Source: Desulfosporosinus metallidurans
GTDB lineage: Bacteria > Bacillota > Desulfitobacteriia > Desulfitobacteriales > Desulfitobacteriaceae
Assembly: GCF_001936615.1 (NCBI RefSeq)
Contig: NZ_MLBF01000033.1
Coordinates: forward strand, 1-54,393
DNA length: 54,393 nt
Direction: 5' to 3'
Shown: piece after piece, positions 27,993 to 36,547 of the stretch
Layout: the number at the start of each line of letters is the position of its first letter
Numbering within the stretch: the stretch's first letter is position 1
Made by a program: the position numbers and the translations under genes
Notes under the pieces: generated by a model
Seen by the model: only the letters and a program-made list of their open reading frames with translations
What the model was told of the DNA's origin: nothing
Database searches by the model: none

Positions 27993-29212
27993 TTGAAAAA
28001 GCAGGAATGTGTAGCGATGCTATTAGCCGGTGGACAAGGAAGTAGATTAGGCGGTCTGACACGAATCCGAGCTAAACCGGCCGTTTCTTTCTGCGGCAAG
28101 TATCGAATTATTGACTTTACGTTAAGTAACTGCTCAAATTCGCAAATTAATACGGTTGGGGTACTCATCCAGTATAAGCCGTTTCTGCTTAATTCTTATA
28201 TTGATTTGGGATCGGCATGGGACCTAGATAATCCTTCGGGTGGAATGCATATTCTTCCCCCTTTTCTCAGTGAAACTAAAGGAAGTTGGTATAACGGCAC
28301 AGCAAACGCCGTGTATCAAAATTATGAGTTTATAGACTTTTATGACCCCGAATATGTAATTATTCTTTCCGGGGATCATGTCTATCGCATGGATTATACC
28401 TTGATGTTAAAGTTCCACAAGGAGAAGAATTCTGAGATAACTATTGCCACGATCAAAGTTCCTTGGGAAGAAGCTTCACGCTTTGGTATTCTAACCGTCG
28501 ATGACGATGAACGGATTACCAAGTTTACAGAAAAGCCTTCCCAACCCGATAGTAATCTTGCCTCTATGGGGGTCTATATTTTCAATTGGTCAACCCTTAA
28601 GCAGGCGTTAATTTCCGATGCTGGAGACCCTCAGTCTCATAATGATTTCGGCCAAAACATAATCCCTCAGCAACTAAACCAAGCGAAGCGAGTTTATGCG
28701 TACAGGTTTCAAGGGTATTGGCGTGATGTCGGTACAATTGAAAGCTATTATCAAGCGAATATGGAGTCTTTGAGGGAGGGCCACTTTCTTAATATTTTTG
28801 ATCCAAAGTTTCGGATCTTTTCCAATGAAGATATTTTACCCCCCCACTTTGTGGGGTCCACGGCGAAGATAGAAAACAGTCTGATATGTAATGGGTGCAT
28901 CGTGCATGGCATGGCAAGGTAAGCAATTCAATTATCGCGCCAGGGGTTTATGTAGGGAAAGAGGTACAAATTAGGGATTCGATTTTATTGCCAAATGTAA
29001 AAATTCACAAGGGATCGGACATTCATAAGACAATTGTTGGTGAAAATGCAGAAATTATGCGCAACTGTGTTGTGGGTGTTGAGGGACGAGTCCCTCCGAA
29101 TCAAGAAGGGATTACGGTGATTGAGGATAACCACATACTTTCTGAAGGTTCCGTGATCGAAGCTGGTGAAACGATTTATAGAGCCTGCCCGTTTGGAAAA
29201 GGAGAGAAATAA
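27993..29212 (+). pseudogene. glgC: Glucose-1-phosphate adenylyltransferase, frameshifted
   Basis: Makes ADP-glucose for glycogen synthesis. The TTG at 27993, after GGGAGGGG, gives the usual start KKQECVAMLLAGGQGSRLGG, then RIRAKPAVSFCGKYRIIDF and YVIILSGDHVYRMDY. Near residue 305 the sequence ATGGC is present twice in a row (28906-28915). This shifts the frame, and the first frame ends at 28922. Removing one copy restores CIVHGKVSNSIIAPGVYV and the rest of the left-handed beta-helix domain up to 29212. The product as read would lack the C-terminal oligomerisation/regulatory domain. Confidence 0.88.
28906..28915 (+). repeat. 5-bp tandem duplication causing the glgC frameshift
   Basis: ATGGC at 28906-28910 is repeated at 28911-28915. 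Deleting one copy restores the conserved glgC reading frame. Confidence 0.85.
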
Positions 29213-29213
29213 G

Positions 29214-30351
29214 ATGTCGAATGCTATAGGAATCATTTATGCGAATAGCGCAACTGATAGTTTGCAAGGGCTTGCCTTGGAAAGGCCGATTGCTGCTATT
29301 CCCTTCGGCGGACGGTATCGAATTCTCGATTTTGCGCTATCGAGCATGGTTAACTCCGGGATACAAACGATAGGATTGGTTACCCCTCACCATTATAGAC
29401 CACTTCTGGATCACTTGGGCGCTGGTAAAGCTTGGTTTCTAGACAGGAAGGATGGCGGACTGTTTATCCTGCCTGGAGTCATCCATGGTCTAGCAGGGGA
29501 CAATCACACGTTTTGTATTAAAGATTTAAAAAATAATCTGGAATATTTGCAGAAAGATTACGCAGAATATGTTGTCATTAGTCGAGGGGATCAAATTTTT
29601 TAACATTAATTTTAAACTGGCCTTAGAATTTCACAATGACAAGCGTGCCGATGTTACCTTGATTTATAAAGACATGGATCACTTGGTCGAACCCACGGAT
29701 GAAATGAATTTTGAGCTTGATAACGATCAGAAAGTCACTAATATTTGTGACATAGAGGACCTTGGACGGGGGAAACTCATTCAACCTCATTTAGTATGTA
29801 TGTTTATCATCCGACGTGAGCTTTTATTAAATATTATCGAAAAATATAGTTCTATTGGGTGTAGTTCTATTGGGTGTATTGACTTAATTAACATTATAAT
29901 GGAAAATATTGGAATTCTCAAAATCTACGGCCGGCCTACTTGTACGTTAATTGGGGCGATTCGTACGGTAAAAGATTACTTTGATCGAAGTATGAAATTG
30001 CTCGATCTAGAAGTTCGAGGAAAATTATGGTTGGGGCAAGATCGGATCCACACCAAAATAAGGGATAACCCCCCTACTCAATATACTTCACAGGCCAAAG
30101 TCAGTAATTCATTAATTGCTAGTGGGTGCTCTATCTCAGGAACAGTTGAAAATTCGATTATTTTCAGAGAAGTGATTCTTGAGCAAGGTTGTCAAATTAA
30201 AAATAGCATCATACTGCCTGAATGCCATATTCAAGAGAATGCTCAAATAGAGTATGCTATTCTCGATAAATCCGTAAAGGTCAATGGGGAAAATGTCCTA
30301 AAGGGGAGTCTGAATAACCCATTAGTCGTCCTCAAAAGAACCGTGATCTAG
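29214..30351 (+). pseudogene. glgD: GlgD-type ADP-glucose pyrophosphorylase subunit, frameshifted
   Basis: GlgD is the non-catalytic or regulatory partner of GlgC in Firmicutes. The ATG at 29214 has AAGGAGAG upstream and gives MSNAIGIIYANSATDSLQG, then PFGGRYRILDFALSSMVNSG. At 29596-29601 a run of six T breaks the frame. With five T the sequence would read VVISRGDQIFNINFKLALEF and continue to 30351 through the beta-helix repeats (NSLIASGCSISGTVENSIIF). A 15-bp in-frame tandem duplication also lies at 29848-29877. The single-base change could be sequencing error, but neighbouring genes show independent damage. Confidence 0.85.
29848..29877 (+). repeat. 15-bp in-frame tandem duplication in glgD
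   Basis: AGTTCTATTGGGTGT occurs twice in succession (29848-29862, 29863-29877), duplicating the residues SSIGC in the translated protein. Confidence 0.9.
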
Positions 30352-30371
30352 AATTCGAAAGGCGGAGGAAT

Positions 30372-31802
30372 ATGAACGTTGTGTTTGTATCAGCAGAAGC
30401 AGATCCCTTTGCGAAAACAGGTGGTTTAGGGGAAGTCGTCGGCTCGTTACCTTCCTTTCTGCATAAACAGGGTGTTGATGTGCGAGTGATTATGCCGAAA
30501 TACAGCACGATTTCTGAATGTTATAAAACGGAGTTCCGACACTTGGCCCATTTCGCTGTCCAAGTCGCTTGGCGTCAACAATATTGTGGGTTGGAAGAAG
30601 TGGTTTACCAGGGGGTTCATTATTATTTTCTTGATAACGAGTATTATTTTTCTCGCCCTCAGGTTTATGGGGAATATGATGATGCGGAGCGATTCGCTTT
30701 TTTTTCCCGTGCAGCTCTGGAAAGCTTAATCCACATTCCTGGATTTAAACCAGATATTATCCATTGTCATGATTGGCATACGGCTTTAATCCCCCTCATG
30801 CTCAAAGAGTTTTATAGCCGGGAGCCCCTTTATTATCCCTTGAAGACGGTTTTTACAATTCATAACCTGAAGTATCAAGGGCTTTTTTCTAGGGAAGTAC
30901 TTAGCGATATCGTGGGACTCGGGCAGGAACATTTTACAGAAGATGCCTTGGAATTTCATGGAGCGGTCAATTTTATGAAGGCTGCTCTACTTCATGCGGA
31001 TTGGATCACAACGGTGAGTCCGACGTATGCTGAAGAAATTAAAAATCCTTACTATGGAGAAAAACTCGATGGACTTTTAAGAAAACGTGGCGAGTCTTTA
31101 ACTGGAATTCTTAATGGCATTGATTACGGAGTCTATAATCCACACAAAGACCCTTATCTGGTCATGCCGTTCGATAATCTTCTCCTTGCAAAACAAGAAA
31201 ACAAAAAACACTTACAGGCGATCATGGGACTCCCCGTTCGAGATGATATAGCTGTCCTAGGGATGGTCTCTCGACTAGCAGACCAAAAAGGCCTGGATTT
31301 ATTGGCCCACGTAATAGAAGAAATCCTGTCACAAGAGGTTCAATTGGTGATTCTAGGTACAGGCGAGAACCGTTATGAGGAAATGTTACGATATTTCGCC
31401 TCAAACTATCCCGAAAAGCTTGCAATTAGCTTAAAATTCTCAGATGAACTGGCGCATAAAATCTATGCCGGGGCAGATCTGTTTTTAATGCCGTCGCGTT
31501 TTGAACCCTGTGGTATTGCCCAAATGATCGCAATGCGTTATGGGACGATTCCTGTCGTCCGAGAAACAGGTGGGTTAAAAGACACGGTCTTTTCGTACGA
31601 TGAAATGTCCGGTGTTGGTAATGGGTTTAGTTTTGCCAATTATAATGCCCACGAATTTCTGTTTACAGTGCAACGGGCCTTAAAGCTATACCATACAGAT
31701 AAGCAGGTATGGGCAAATCTGCGCCAAAAAGCTATGGAGATGGATTTTAGTTGGGAGAGATCCGCGAATGCTTATATCGAAATTTATGAGTCTCTATTAT
31801 AA
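30372..31802 (+). CDS. glgA: Glycogen synthase (ADP-glucose type)
   Basis: Adds glucose from ADP-glucose to growing alpha-1,4-glucan. 476 residues, GT5 family, full length. The N-terminal donor-contact motif KTGGLGEVVGSLP is present, as are HDWHTALIPL, FTIHNLKYQG and LNGIDYGVYNPH. The C-terminal domain contains RLADQKGLDLL and the acid motif SRFEPCGIAQMIAMRYG with ETGGLKDTV. GGAGG is five bases before the ATG. The gene is intact, but both genes for its substrate, glgC and glgD, are broken just upstream, so in this locus it would lack ADP-glucose. Confidence 0.94.
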   Translation: MNVVFVSAEADPFAKTGGLGEVVGSLPSFLHKQGVDVRVIMPKYSTISECYKTEFRHLAHFAVQVAWRQQYCGLEEVVYQGVHYYFLDNEYYFSRPQVYGEYDDAERFAFFSRAALESLIHIPGFKPDIIHCHDWHTALIPLMLKEFYSREPLYYPLKTVFTIHNLKYQGLFSREVLSDIVGLGQEHFTEDALEFHGAVNFMKAALLHADWITTVSPTYAEEIKNPYYGEKLDGLLRKRGESLTGILNGIDYGVYNPHKDPYLVMPFDNLLLAKQENKKHLQAIMGLPVRDDIAVLGMVSRLADQKGLDLLAHVIEEILSQEVQLVILGTGENRYEEMLRYFASNYPEKLAISLKFSDELAHKIYAGADLFLMPSRFEPCGIAQMIAMRYGTIPVVRETGGLKDTVFSYDEMSGVGNGFSFANYNAHEFLFTVQRALKLYHTDKQVWANLRQKAMEMDFSWERSANAYIEIYESLL

Positions 31803-31890
31803 TCCGCGATGAGCAGCCATTGGAACTGCAGATTCACCTAAGTTAGTCCCAATCTCAACGGATGGAGAATAATTAATTGCAAGGATACAG

Positions 31891-32210
31891 GTGAGTAAAA
31901 TGGTGTTTAATGCGTATCACAATTCTCACGATGTGTTTTACCGTGAACCATTTGGCGCGGTTACGTGTGGACAGAAAATCCTCTTCCGATTAGAAACATT
32001 TTCGACGGTTCCAGTTGAAACCTGCTTTCTGCGTCTTTGGGTAAAAAACCAGGAAGTCTTAATCCCTCTGCAACTTATCCTTGATGGTGTCTTTAGCCAC
32101 ACTGGCAGTGACGACCAAGTTAGATGAGAATCAAGTTACGGAAGAACTAAAAATTTGGCTCCGTACCCAAGCAGAGAGATCAAAGAGATTGAGGGTATGT
32201 TAAGGAAAGA
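31891..32210 (+). pseudogene. Remnant of a GH13 neopullulanase/amylopullulanase
   Basis: The GTG at 31891 gives an N-terminal glucan-binding domain (FNAYHNSHDVFYREPFGAV and CGQKILFRLETFS). It then jumps without frame change from VLIPLQ to LILDGVFSHTGSD, a conserved stretch of the catalytic barrel, and ends at 32127. At least 150 residues of the interdomain and early barrel region are missing, as is the rest of the barrel. It extends the glycogen locus, consistent with an original set for making and degrading alpha-glucan. Confidence 0.75.
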
Positions 32211-32246
32211 CCGAGCTTTTTTTGAAATTATGTCTGTGAAAAGCTA

Positions 32247-32276
32247 TTGACTCAAATTGTAATCATGTACTATAAT
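32247..32276 (+). promoter_or_regulatory. Sigma-A type promoter of the siroheme protein gene
   Basis: TTGACT (32247-32252) and TATAAT (32271-32276) with an 18-base spacer, about 130 bases upstream of the ATG. The long leader that follows has no obvious riboswitch that I recognise. Confidence 0.6.
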
Positions 32277-32409
32277 AACGACTAATAACAAGTATTCATA
32301 TCGGAATTTAGGAGATTCAATATTGTCATCATTTTACCTTCTTTAACAGTAAATATTGTTATATGAAAAAATGTTAATTCGTATTTGACGGAAAGAGGTT
32401 TAAACGATT

Positions 32410-33321
32410 ATGGGCAAGGTTGATAATAAGTCGTTAAAAACAACAGGTTTCATTAGGCAGGTTCAGAAGGACTGTTTTTCAATGAGATTAAGGGTTGTTG
32501 GGGGTCAAATAAGTGCGGAACAGTTAAAAAAAGTCTATGAAATTGCTCAGGTATATGGTAAAGGATACATTCATCTTACGTCAAGACAAGGGATTGAGAT
32601 CCCTTTTATCAAGCTTGAAGATATTGATATCGTAAAATGCGAATTGGGCAAAGCAGGATTAGAACCGGGGGCAAGCGGTCCAAGGGTTAGAGCAGTGACT
32701 GCTTGCCAGGGGATTGCTATCTGTCCAAACGGCTTGATTGATACAACAGAGCTAGCCAAAGAACTTGAAAAACGATATTCTGCCAAAGACCTTCCACACA
32801 AGTTCAAATTGGGTGTTACAGGGTGTAGAAATAACTGTTTAAAAGCGGAAGAAAATGACCTTGGAATAAAAGGTGGAATACAACCGACCTGGGAGAAGAT
32901 GAACTGTAGTTTTTGCGGCTTATGTGAAGCTGTTTGCCCTGGGAAAGCGATCAAAGTGGATAAAGGAGAAGGAAGTCTCGTATTTGTCGAGGAGAAATGT
33001 ATTCATTGTGGCAAATGTGAAAAATCGTGCCCGTTAGGGGCTTGGCAAGGAAAAGCTGGCTTTCTTATTTATTTTGGGGGAACGTTGGGCAAGCAAATAT
33101 TAACCGGAAAGCAATTTCTTCCGCTGATTTTTGAAAAGGAGGAGCTATTTAGACTAATCGATGCTACTTTAGCATTCTTCGCAAAATACGGCAATCCAAG
33201 AGAACGTTTTAGGCGAACCATAGAGAGGGTTGGATGGGGACGTTTGGAAATGGAATTAACGGATATTATTATGATCACTAGGGATGCATCTGTTGATATT
33301 ACCGATATAGTTGCCCGTTAA
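32410..33321 (+). CDS. Siroheme/4Fe-4S nitrite/sulfite reductase-like protein with ferredoxin domain
   Basis: 303 residues. The N-terminal ferredoxin-like half domain contains YIHLTSRQGIEIPFI. The coupled siroheme/4Fe-4S motif follows as ACQGIAICPNG (C-x5-C) and TGCRNNCLKAEENDLG (C-x3-C). Two 4Fe-4S ferredoxin motifs come next (CSFCGLCEAVCPG and CIHCGKCEKSCPLG). This resembles the AsrC-type anaerobic sulfite reductase subunit or the small single-subunit reductases of anaerobes. No AsrA/AsrB partner is adjacent and it has its own promoter, so it is probably a stand-alone enzyme, either assimilatory or detoxifying. The choice between sulfite and nitrite is not decided. Confidence 0.85.
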   Translation: MGKVDNKSLKTTGFIRQVQKDCFSMRLRVVGGQISAEQLKKVYEIAQVYGKGYIHLTSRQGIEIPFIKLEDIDIVKCELGKAGLEPGASGPRVRAVTACQGIAICPNGLIDTTELAKELEKRYSAKDLPHKFKLGVTGCRNNCLKAEENDLGIKGGIQPTWEKMNCSFCGLCEAVCPGKAIKVDKGEGSLVFVEEKCIHCGKCEKSCPLGAWQGKAGFLIYFGGTLGKQILTGKQFLPLIFEKEELFRLIDATLAFFAKYGNPRERFRRTIERVGWGRLEMELTDIIMITRDASVDITDIVAR

Positions 33322-33488
33322 CTTATGATTTTATGTACAATTAAAACCCAGTAATTAGATAGGGTAAGTAGGGAAAGTATAATATATAAAGCTTAGTAGG
33401 AGGTTTAACAATCATCTGAATTGGTCAAATTGATGAACCGATGGTAAAGTGGGTTTTGTAAGGAATTGAGTAAAATAACTATTATTTT

Positions 33489-33514
33489 AAGGCTTGTCCA
33501 AGCGGACAAGCCTT
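33489..33514. terminator. Bidirectional terminator
   Basis: AAGGCTTGTCC (33489-33499) and GGACAAGCCTT (33504-33514) form a perfect 11-bp stem with an AAGC loop. It has T-rich sequence on one side and AAAATTT on the other, between convergent genes. Confidence 0.75.
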
Positions 33515-33569
33515 AAAATTTCCGTTGTGTAAATTAGAATTACACAATTTATCCGGGTAAGGTAATCAA

Positions 33570-33743
33570 TCACTCAGGGAGAAAGGTCGCGCAGTCTGTC
33601 ATTTCAGTAGTACTAGCGTTAGGGGCTTGAACTTCGATTTTGTCTGCGTAACAATGATCGCCTGACCCATAATAATGGCAAGTGTTAACAAGGCATTTAA
33701 TTCCGCCGTTAGGTTGAGGCATTTTCTTAGCTTGTCCAGGCAT
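33570..33743 (-). CDS. DUF1540-type cysteine-rich peptide
   Basis: 57-residue protein read on the minus strand with AAGGAGGAATTTAC directly before the ATG. It begins MPGQAKKMPQPNGGIKCLVN, continues TCHYYGSGDHCYADKIEV and has a final cysteine in MTDCATFLPE. The four cysteines and the spacing KCxxxxCxxxxxxxxC...C match the DUF1540 family, small metal-binding peptides common in spore-forming Firmicutes with no known function. Confidence 0.8.
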   Translation of the reverse strand: MPGQAKKMPQPNGGIKCLVNTCHYYGSGDHCYADKIEVQAPNASTTEMTDCATFLPE

Positions 33744-34015
33744 GTAAATTCCTCCTTAAATTTGAATTCTAATTTATAATGTCCATATTGAGTAATTTAA
33801 TGAATTCCAATTTATTACAAAAGTTATCTAATTGTCAAGTTCCACGTTTTCATATATTGTCATACTAGTAACGGGTAGCAGTGTGATATAATCAATGTTA
33901 AGCTCTTGTCCGTTCGCTTACGCAAATTCCGCTCAACATGCTCTCTCTGCAATATTCTTTTGGCTTTTTGCAGCAAAATCATACATGCATTCAGAGTGGA
34001 TGAGGAGGTATACAT

Positions 34016-34870
34016 ATGAAGAAAATCTTAGGATTAGTGGCTTCACAGAGAAAATTAGCCAATGGGGAGATCTTGATCAAGGAGGCAGCTGCCTCGATAG
34101 GAGAGGAATTCGAGCTAGAACTCATCAAACTGCCCGATTTAAATCTTCAACCCTGCAAGGCTTGCTATGCTTGTTTGGTACCGAATCAACGTTGCCCCCT
34201 AACGGATGACTTATATTTTTTACTCGATCGAATAAAAGAGGCGGATGGGATTATTATATCCTCCCCATGCTATGCTTTGGGCCCAGCTGCAATCACAAAG
34301 TTGTTTGGAGACCGGATTATTGCCCTTGCTCGACAACTGGATGAACTCTGGGGGAAACCTTGCGTGATTATCGCTACTGCTGGCATTAAGGGTTGGGAAG
34401 GATATACCCTATCAGCTTTGATTGCTAACGCTCGCTTTATGGGCTTTGATATCAAGGATGCCCACATGTTTATGGGGGCACTTCCCGGAGAAGCTTTGGT
34501 AAATCCTGAATCAACCGCACGCATCCGAGCTCTGGGGGCGTCGTTATTCGGAAAACCTCGACAATCAGAAGCGGGTCAATGCCCCACTTGTTGGTCGGAT
34601 CTTTGGAAGTTTCCTACACCAAATCATGCTGTTTGCCCACTTTGTGGTCAGGAAGCAGATGTACGCTCTTCGGAAAACGGTATGCAGTGGAATTTCGGAT
34701 CGGCGGGTCACCGTTTTGAAAAAAAATCCTTAAAAGAACACTTCCAGGTTTGGTTGGTAGACCAAGTCAAAGAATTTGGCAGCCGCCGCAAAGAGTTGTC
34801 AATAATACGGAACCGATATAAAGGGCAGGATAAATGGATAAAGCAAAATAAAGAACACGACGACAACTGA
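34016..34870 (+). CDS. Flavodoxin-fold NAD(P)H-dependent oxidoreductase with C-terminal zinc ribbon
   Basis: 284 residues. The first 180 form an NADPH-dependent FMN reductase / iron-sulfur flavoprotein-like domain. This has GLVASQRKLANGEILIKEAA at the FMN phosphate loop, CKACYACLVPNQRCPLTDDL (cysteine cluster) and IIISSPCYALGPAAITKLFG. Near residues 190-220 a zinc ribbon is seen as CPTCWSDLWKF...CPLCG, followed by a charged helical tail. The ATG follows GAGGAGG. Probably a redox protein with an FMN cofactor; its partner is unknown. Confidence 0.78.
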   Translation: MKKILGLVASQRKLANGEILIKEAAASIGEEFELELIKLPDLNLQPCKACYACLVPNQRCPLTDDLYFLLDRIKEADGIIISSPCYALGPAAITKLFGDRIIALARQLDELWGKPCVIIATAGIKGWEGYTLSALIANARFMGFDIKDAHMFMGALPGEALVNPESTARIRALGASLFGKPRQSEAGQCPTCWSDLWKFPTPNHAVCPLCGQEADVRSSENGMQWNFGSAGHRFEKKSLKEHFQVWLVDQVKEFGSRRKELSIIRNRYKGQDKWIKQNKEHDDN

Positions 34871-34970
34871 AGCGTAGACCCTTCAGAAACACGGGGAGAC
34901 GAAGATTTAGAAAAGGTCTTGTAATCTAATGCTTCATGCATTAAAATACAATTAAATCAATAATAACTTT

Positions 34971-35122
34971 TTGTTACAGGTGCCCTTAGTCAGGGAGAAT
35001 AGGGAACTGGGTGAAAATCCCGGACGGACCCACCACTGTAAAGAGGAGACTTATATGAAAGCCACTGGGAAACCGGGAAGGCGTATACAGTCGATGATTC
35101 TAAGTCAGGAGACCTGCCTGTA
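34971..35122 (+). ncRNA. Cobalamin (B12) riboswitch
   Basis: The adenosylcobalamin riboswitch core is recognisable in order: ACAGGTGCCC, GGGAACTGGGTGAAAATCCC, GGACGGACCCACCACTGTAA, GCCACTGGGAAACCGGGAAG and the B12 box AGTCAGGAGACCTGCC (35103-35118). It lies upstream of an alpha-ribazole salvage and ECF transport operon, which fits. A terminator hairpin follows, so control is probably transcriptional: cobalamin binding represses the operon. Confidence 0.93.
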
Positions 35123-35145
35123 ATGTAAGTAAGACATGGATTAAG

Positions 35146-35217
35146 GTAAAGTTCATGGTCGATTTTCGGGTCACGTGGTGAACGGAAAATGGACTGTGAG
35201 CTTTTTATTTTGGCCTT
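35146..35217 (+). terminator. Riboswitch-controlled terminator
   Basis: AAAGTTCATGGTC and GATTTTC pair with GAAAAT and GGACTGTGAGCTTT (with wobble pairs), followed by TTTATTTTGG. It lies between the B12 riboswitch and cblS. Confidence 0.65.
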
Positions 35218-35247
35218 ATGCCATAAAAAGAAAGGGGGTGGAAACGA

Positions 35248-35991
35248 TTGGGATATCTTGGTCGCGATGTTGAGGTTGTTGCTATAAATACAGAACAATT
35301 ACTTGTAGCTTCCTGTGATTCCTGTGGGGCGATCGGTATGAAAGATCTCGATGAATTACAAATTTCATGGTCCATCACTGGTAGATTAACGACACGGGTG
35401 GCTTTGTTGGAAGTCCTTGCAACGGGGGCCGTGCCCCTGATGATGACGGTGGCAATATCAAATGAGCCGTATCCGACTGGCGAAGGAATTTTAGAGGGGG
35501 TGAAAGAGGAATTCGCAGCCGCTGGATTGACATTACCCATGGCGATCAGCACGGAAAAAAACATGAACACTCAGCAAACCGGCCTCGGAATCAGTGTGAT
35601 TGGTGTGGCAAAGAAGAATCGATTGCGAATTGGAACCTCCCTGTCTGGAGATGACGTCTATTGTTTAGGATTGCCTAAAGTAGGTCCTGAAGTCAGCAAT
35701 CCAGAGGATCCGGAAATAGTTCAGGCTAACCATATTCGAGTCCTTTTAGACAGCCTAGGTGTTCACGATATCATCCCTGTTGGGTCAAGAGGTATCCGCA
35801 CGGAGGCACAGCTACTTGCCTCCAACAGTAACAGCAGGTTAATCGTCGATCCTACCTGCTTACTTGATTTGGATAAATCGGCTGGTCCTTCGACCTGTGT
35901 CATTTTTACGTCTTCATCGCCCTTGTCATTTGATCTCACTTCATCTGGTTTTAAGCGGTTACCCGTTACTAGAATCGGTAAATTGAACTAA
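35248..35991 (+). CDS. cblS: Alpha-ribazole kinase-like protein (AIR synthase-related)
   Basis: 247 residues, related to the AIR synthase/PurM fold and to CblS, the alpha-ribazole kinase of Geobacillus and Listeria, which phosphorylates salvaged alpha-ribazole for the lower ligand of cobalamin. Visible features are LLVASCDSCGAIGMKDLDEL near the start, LEVLATGAVPLMMTVAISNE and a GTSLSGDDVYCLGLPKVGPE stretch. The TTG at 35248 follows AAGGGGGTGG. First gene after the riboswitch and next to a CblT-like transporter, the arrangement known for this pathway. Confidence 0.85.
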   Translation: MGYLGRDVEVVAINTEQLLVASCDSCGAIGMKDLDELQISWSITGRLTTRVALLEVLATGAVPLMMTVAISNEPYPTGEGILEGVKEEFAAAGLTLPMAISTEKNMNTQQTGLGISVIGVAKKNRLRIGTSLSGDDVYCLGLPKVGPEVSNPEDPEIVQANHIRVLLDSLGVHDIIPVGSRGIRTEAQLLASNSNSRLIVDPTCLLDLDKSAGPSTCVIFTSSSPLSFDLTSSGFKRLPVTRIGKLN

Positions 35992-36013
35992 AAAATATGA
36001 GGAGGAGTAACCC

Positions 36014-36529
36014 ATGAATAATTTAAACACAGAAACAGAGGACTTAAAACTATCTGCTTGGAATGTCAAAAGACTATCAATTATGGCTATATTTATTGCC
36101 TTAAGTGCTGTAGGCGCACTGATTAAAATACCAAGTCCTGTAGGAACCATTGGTATGGATTCAGCTCCTGGATTTTTCAGTGCTTTAGCCTTTGGCGGGC
36201 TGGAGGGAGCGATTGTCATTGCCTTTGGTCATTTACTGACCTCAGCAGTGATTGGATTCCCAATGACGATTCCTGTCCATCTGTATATTGCTTTTCAAAT
36301 GGCTTTATGGGCTTTGGCCTACCGTTGGGTAAACAAAAAGCTGGGTCTGATTCCTGCAGTCATCGTTGGAATTATCCTCAATGGGGTTGTATCATCCTTT
36401 GCTATGCTTCCGATGATGGGCATGGGAGGGGTTTTGGGACTGATGCCTTTTCTGATCGTCGGAGCAGCCATTAATGTCATAATCTCTGCAATCGCTTATA
36501 AAGCGATTAAGGGAAGTCGGCTTATCTAG
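36014..36529 (+). CDS. cblT: ECF transporter S component (CblT-like alpha-ribazole transporter)
   Basis: 171-residue membrane protein with about six helices that would bind the vitamin precursor in an energy-coupling-factor importer. It shows the S-component N-terminal pattern IMAIFIALSAVGALIKIPSP followed by MDSAPGFFSALAFGGLEGA. Its position between cblS and the ECF ATPase and permease genes under a cobalamin riboswitch points to alpha-ribazole or a cobinamide-like substrate. GAGGAGGAG precedes the ATG. Confidence 0.85.
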   Translation: MNNLNTETEDLKLSAWNVKRLSIMAIFIALSAVGALIKIPSPVGTIGMDSAPGFFSALAFGGLEGAIVIAFGHLLTSAVIGFPMTIPVHLYIAFQMALWALAYRWVNKKLGLIPAVIVGIILNGVVSSFAMLPMMGMGGVLGLMPFLIVGAAINVIISAIAYKAIKGSRLI

Positions 36530-36547
36530 GATGATGAGGTGAAAGCC

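Noticed and set aside
29596..29601. T6 run in glgD as a programmed frameshift
   Set aside because: Slippery runs can cause programmed slippage, but GlgD is not known to use it and neighbouring genes carry ordinary lesions; mutation or sequencing error is simpler.
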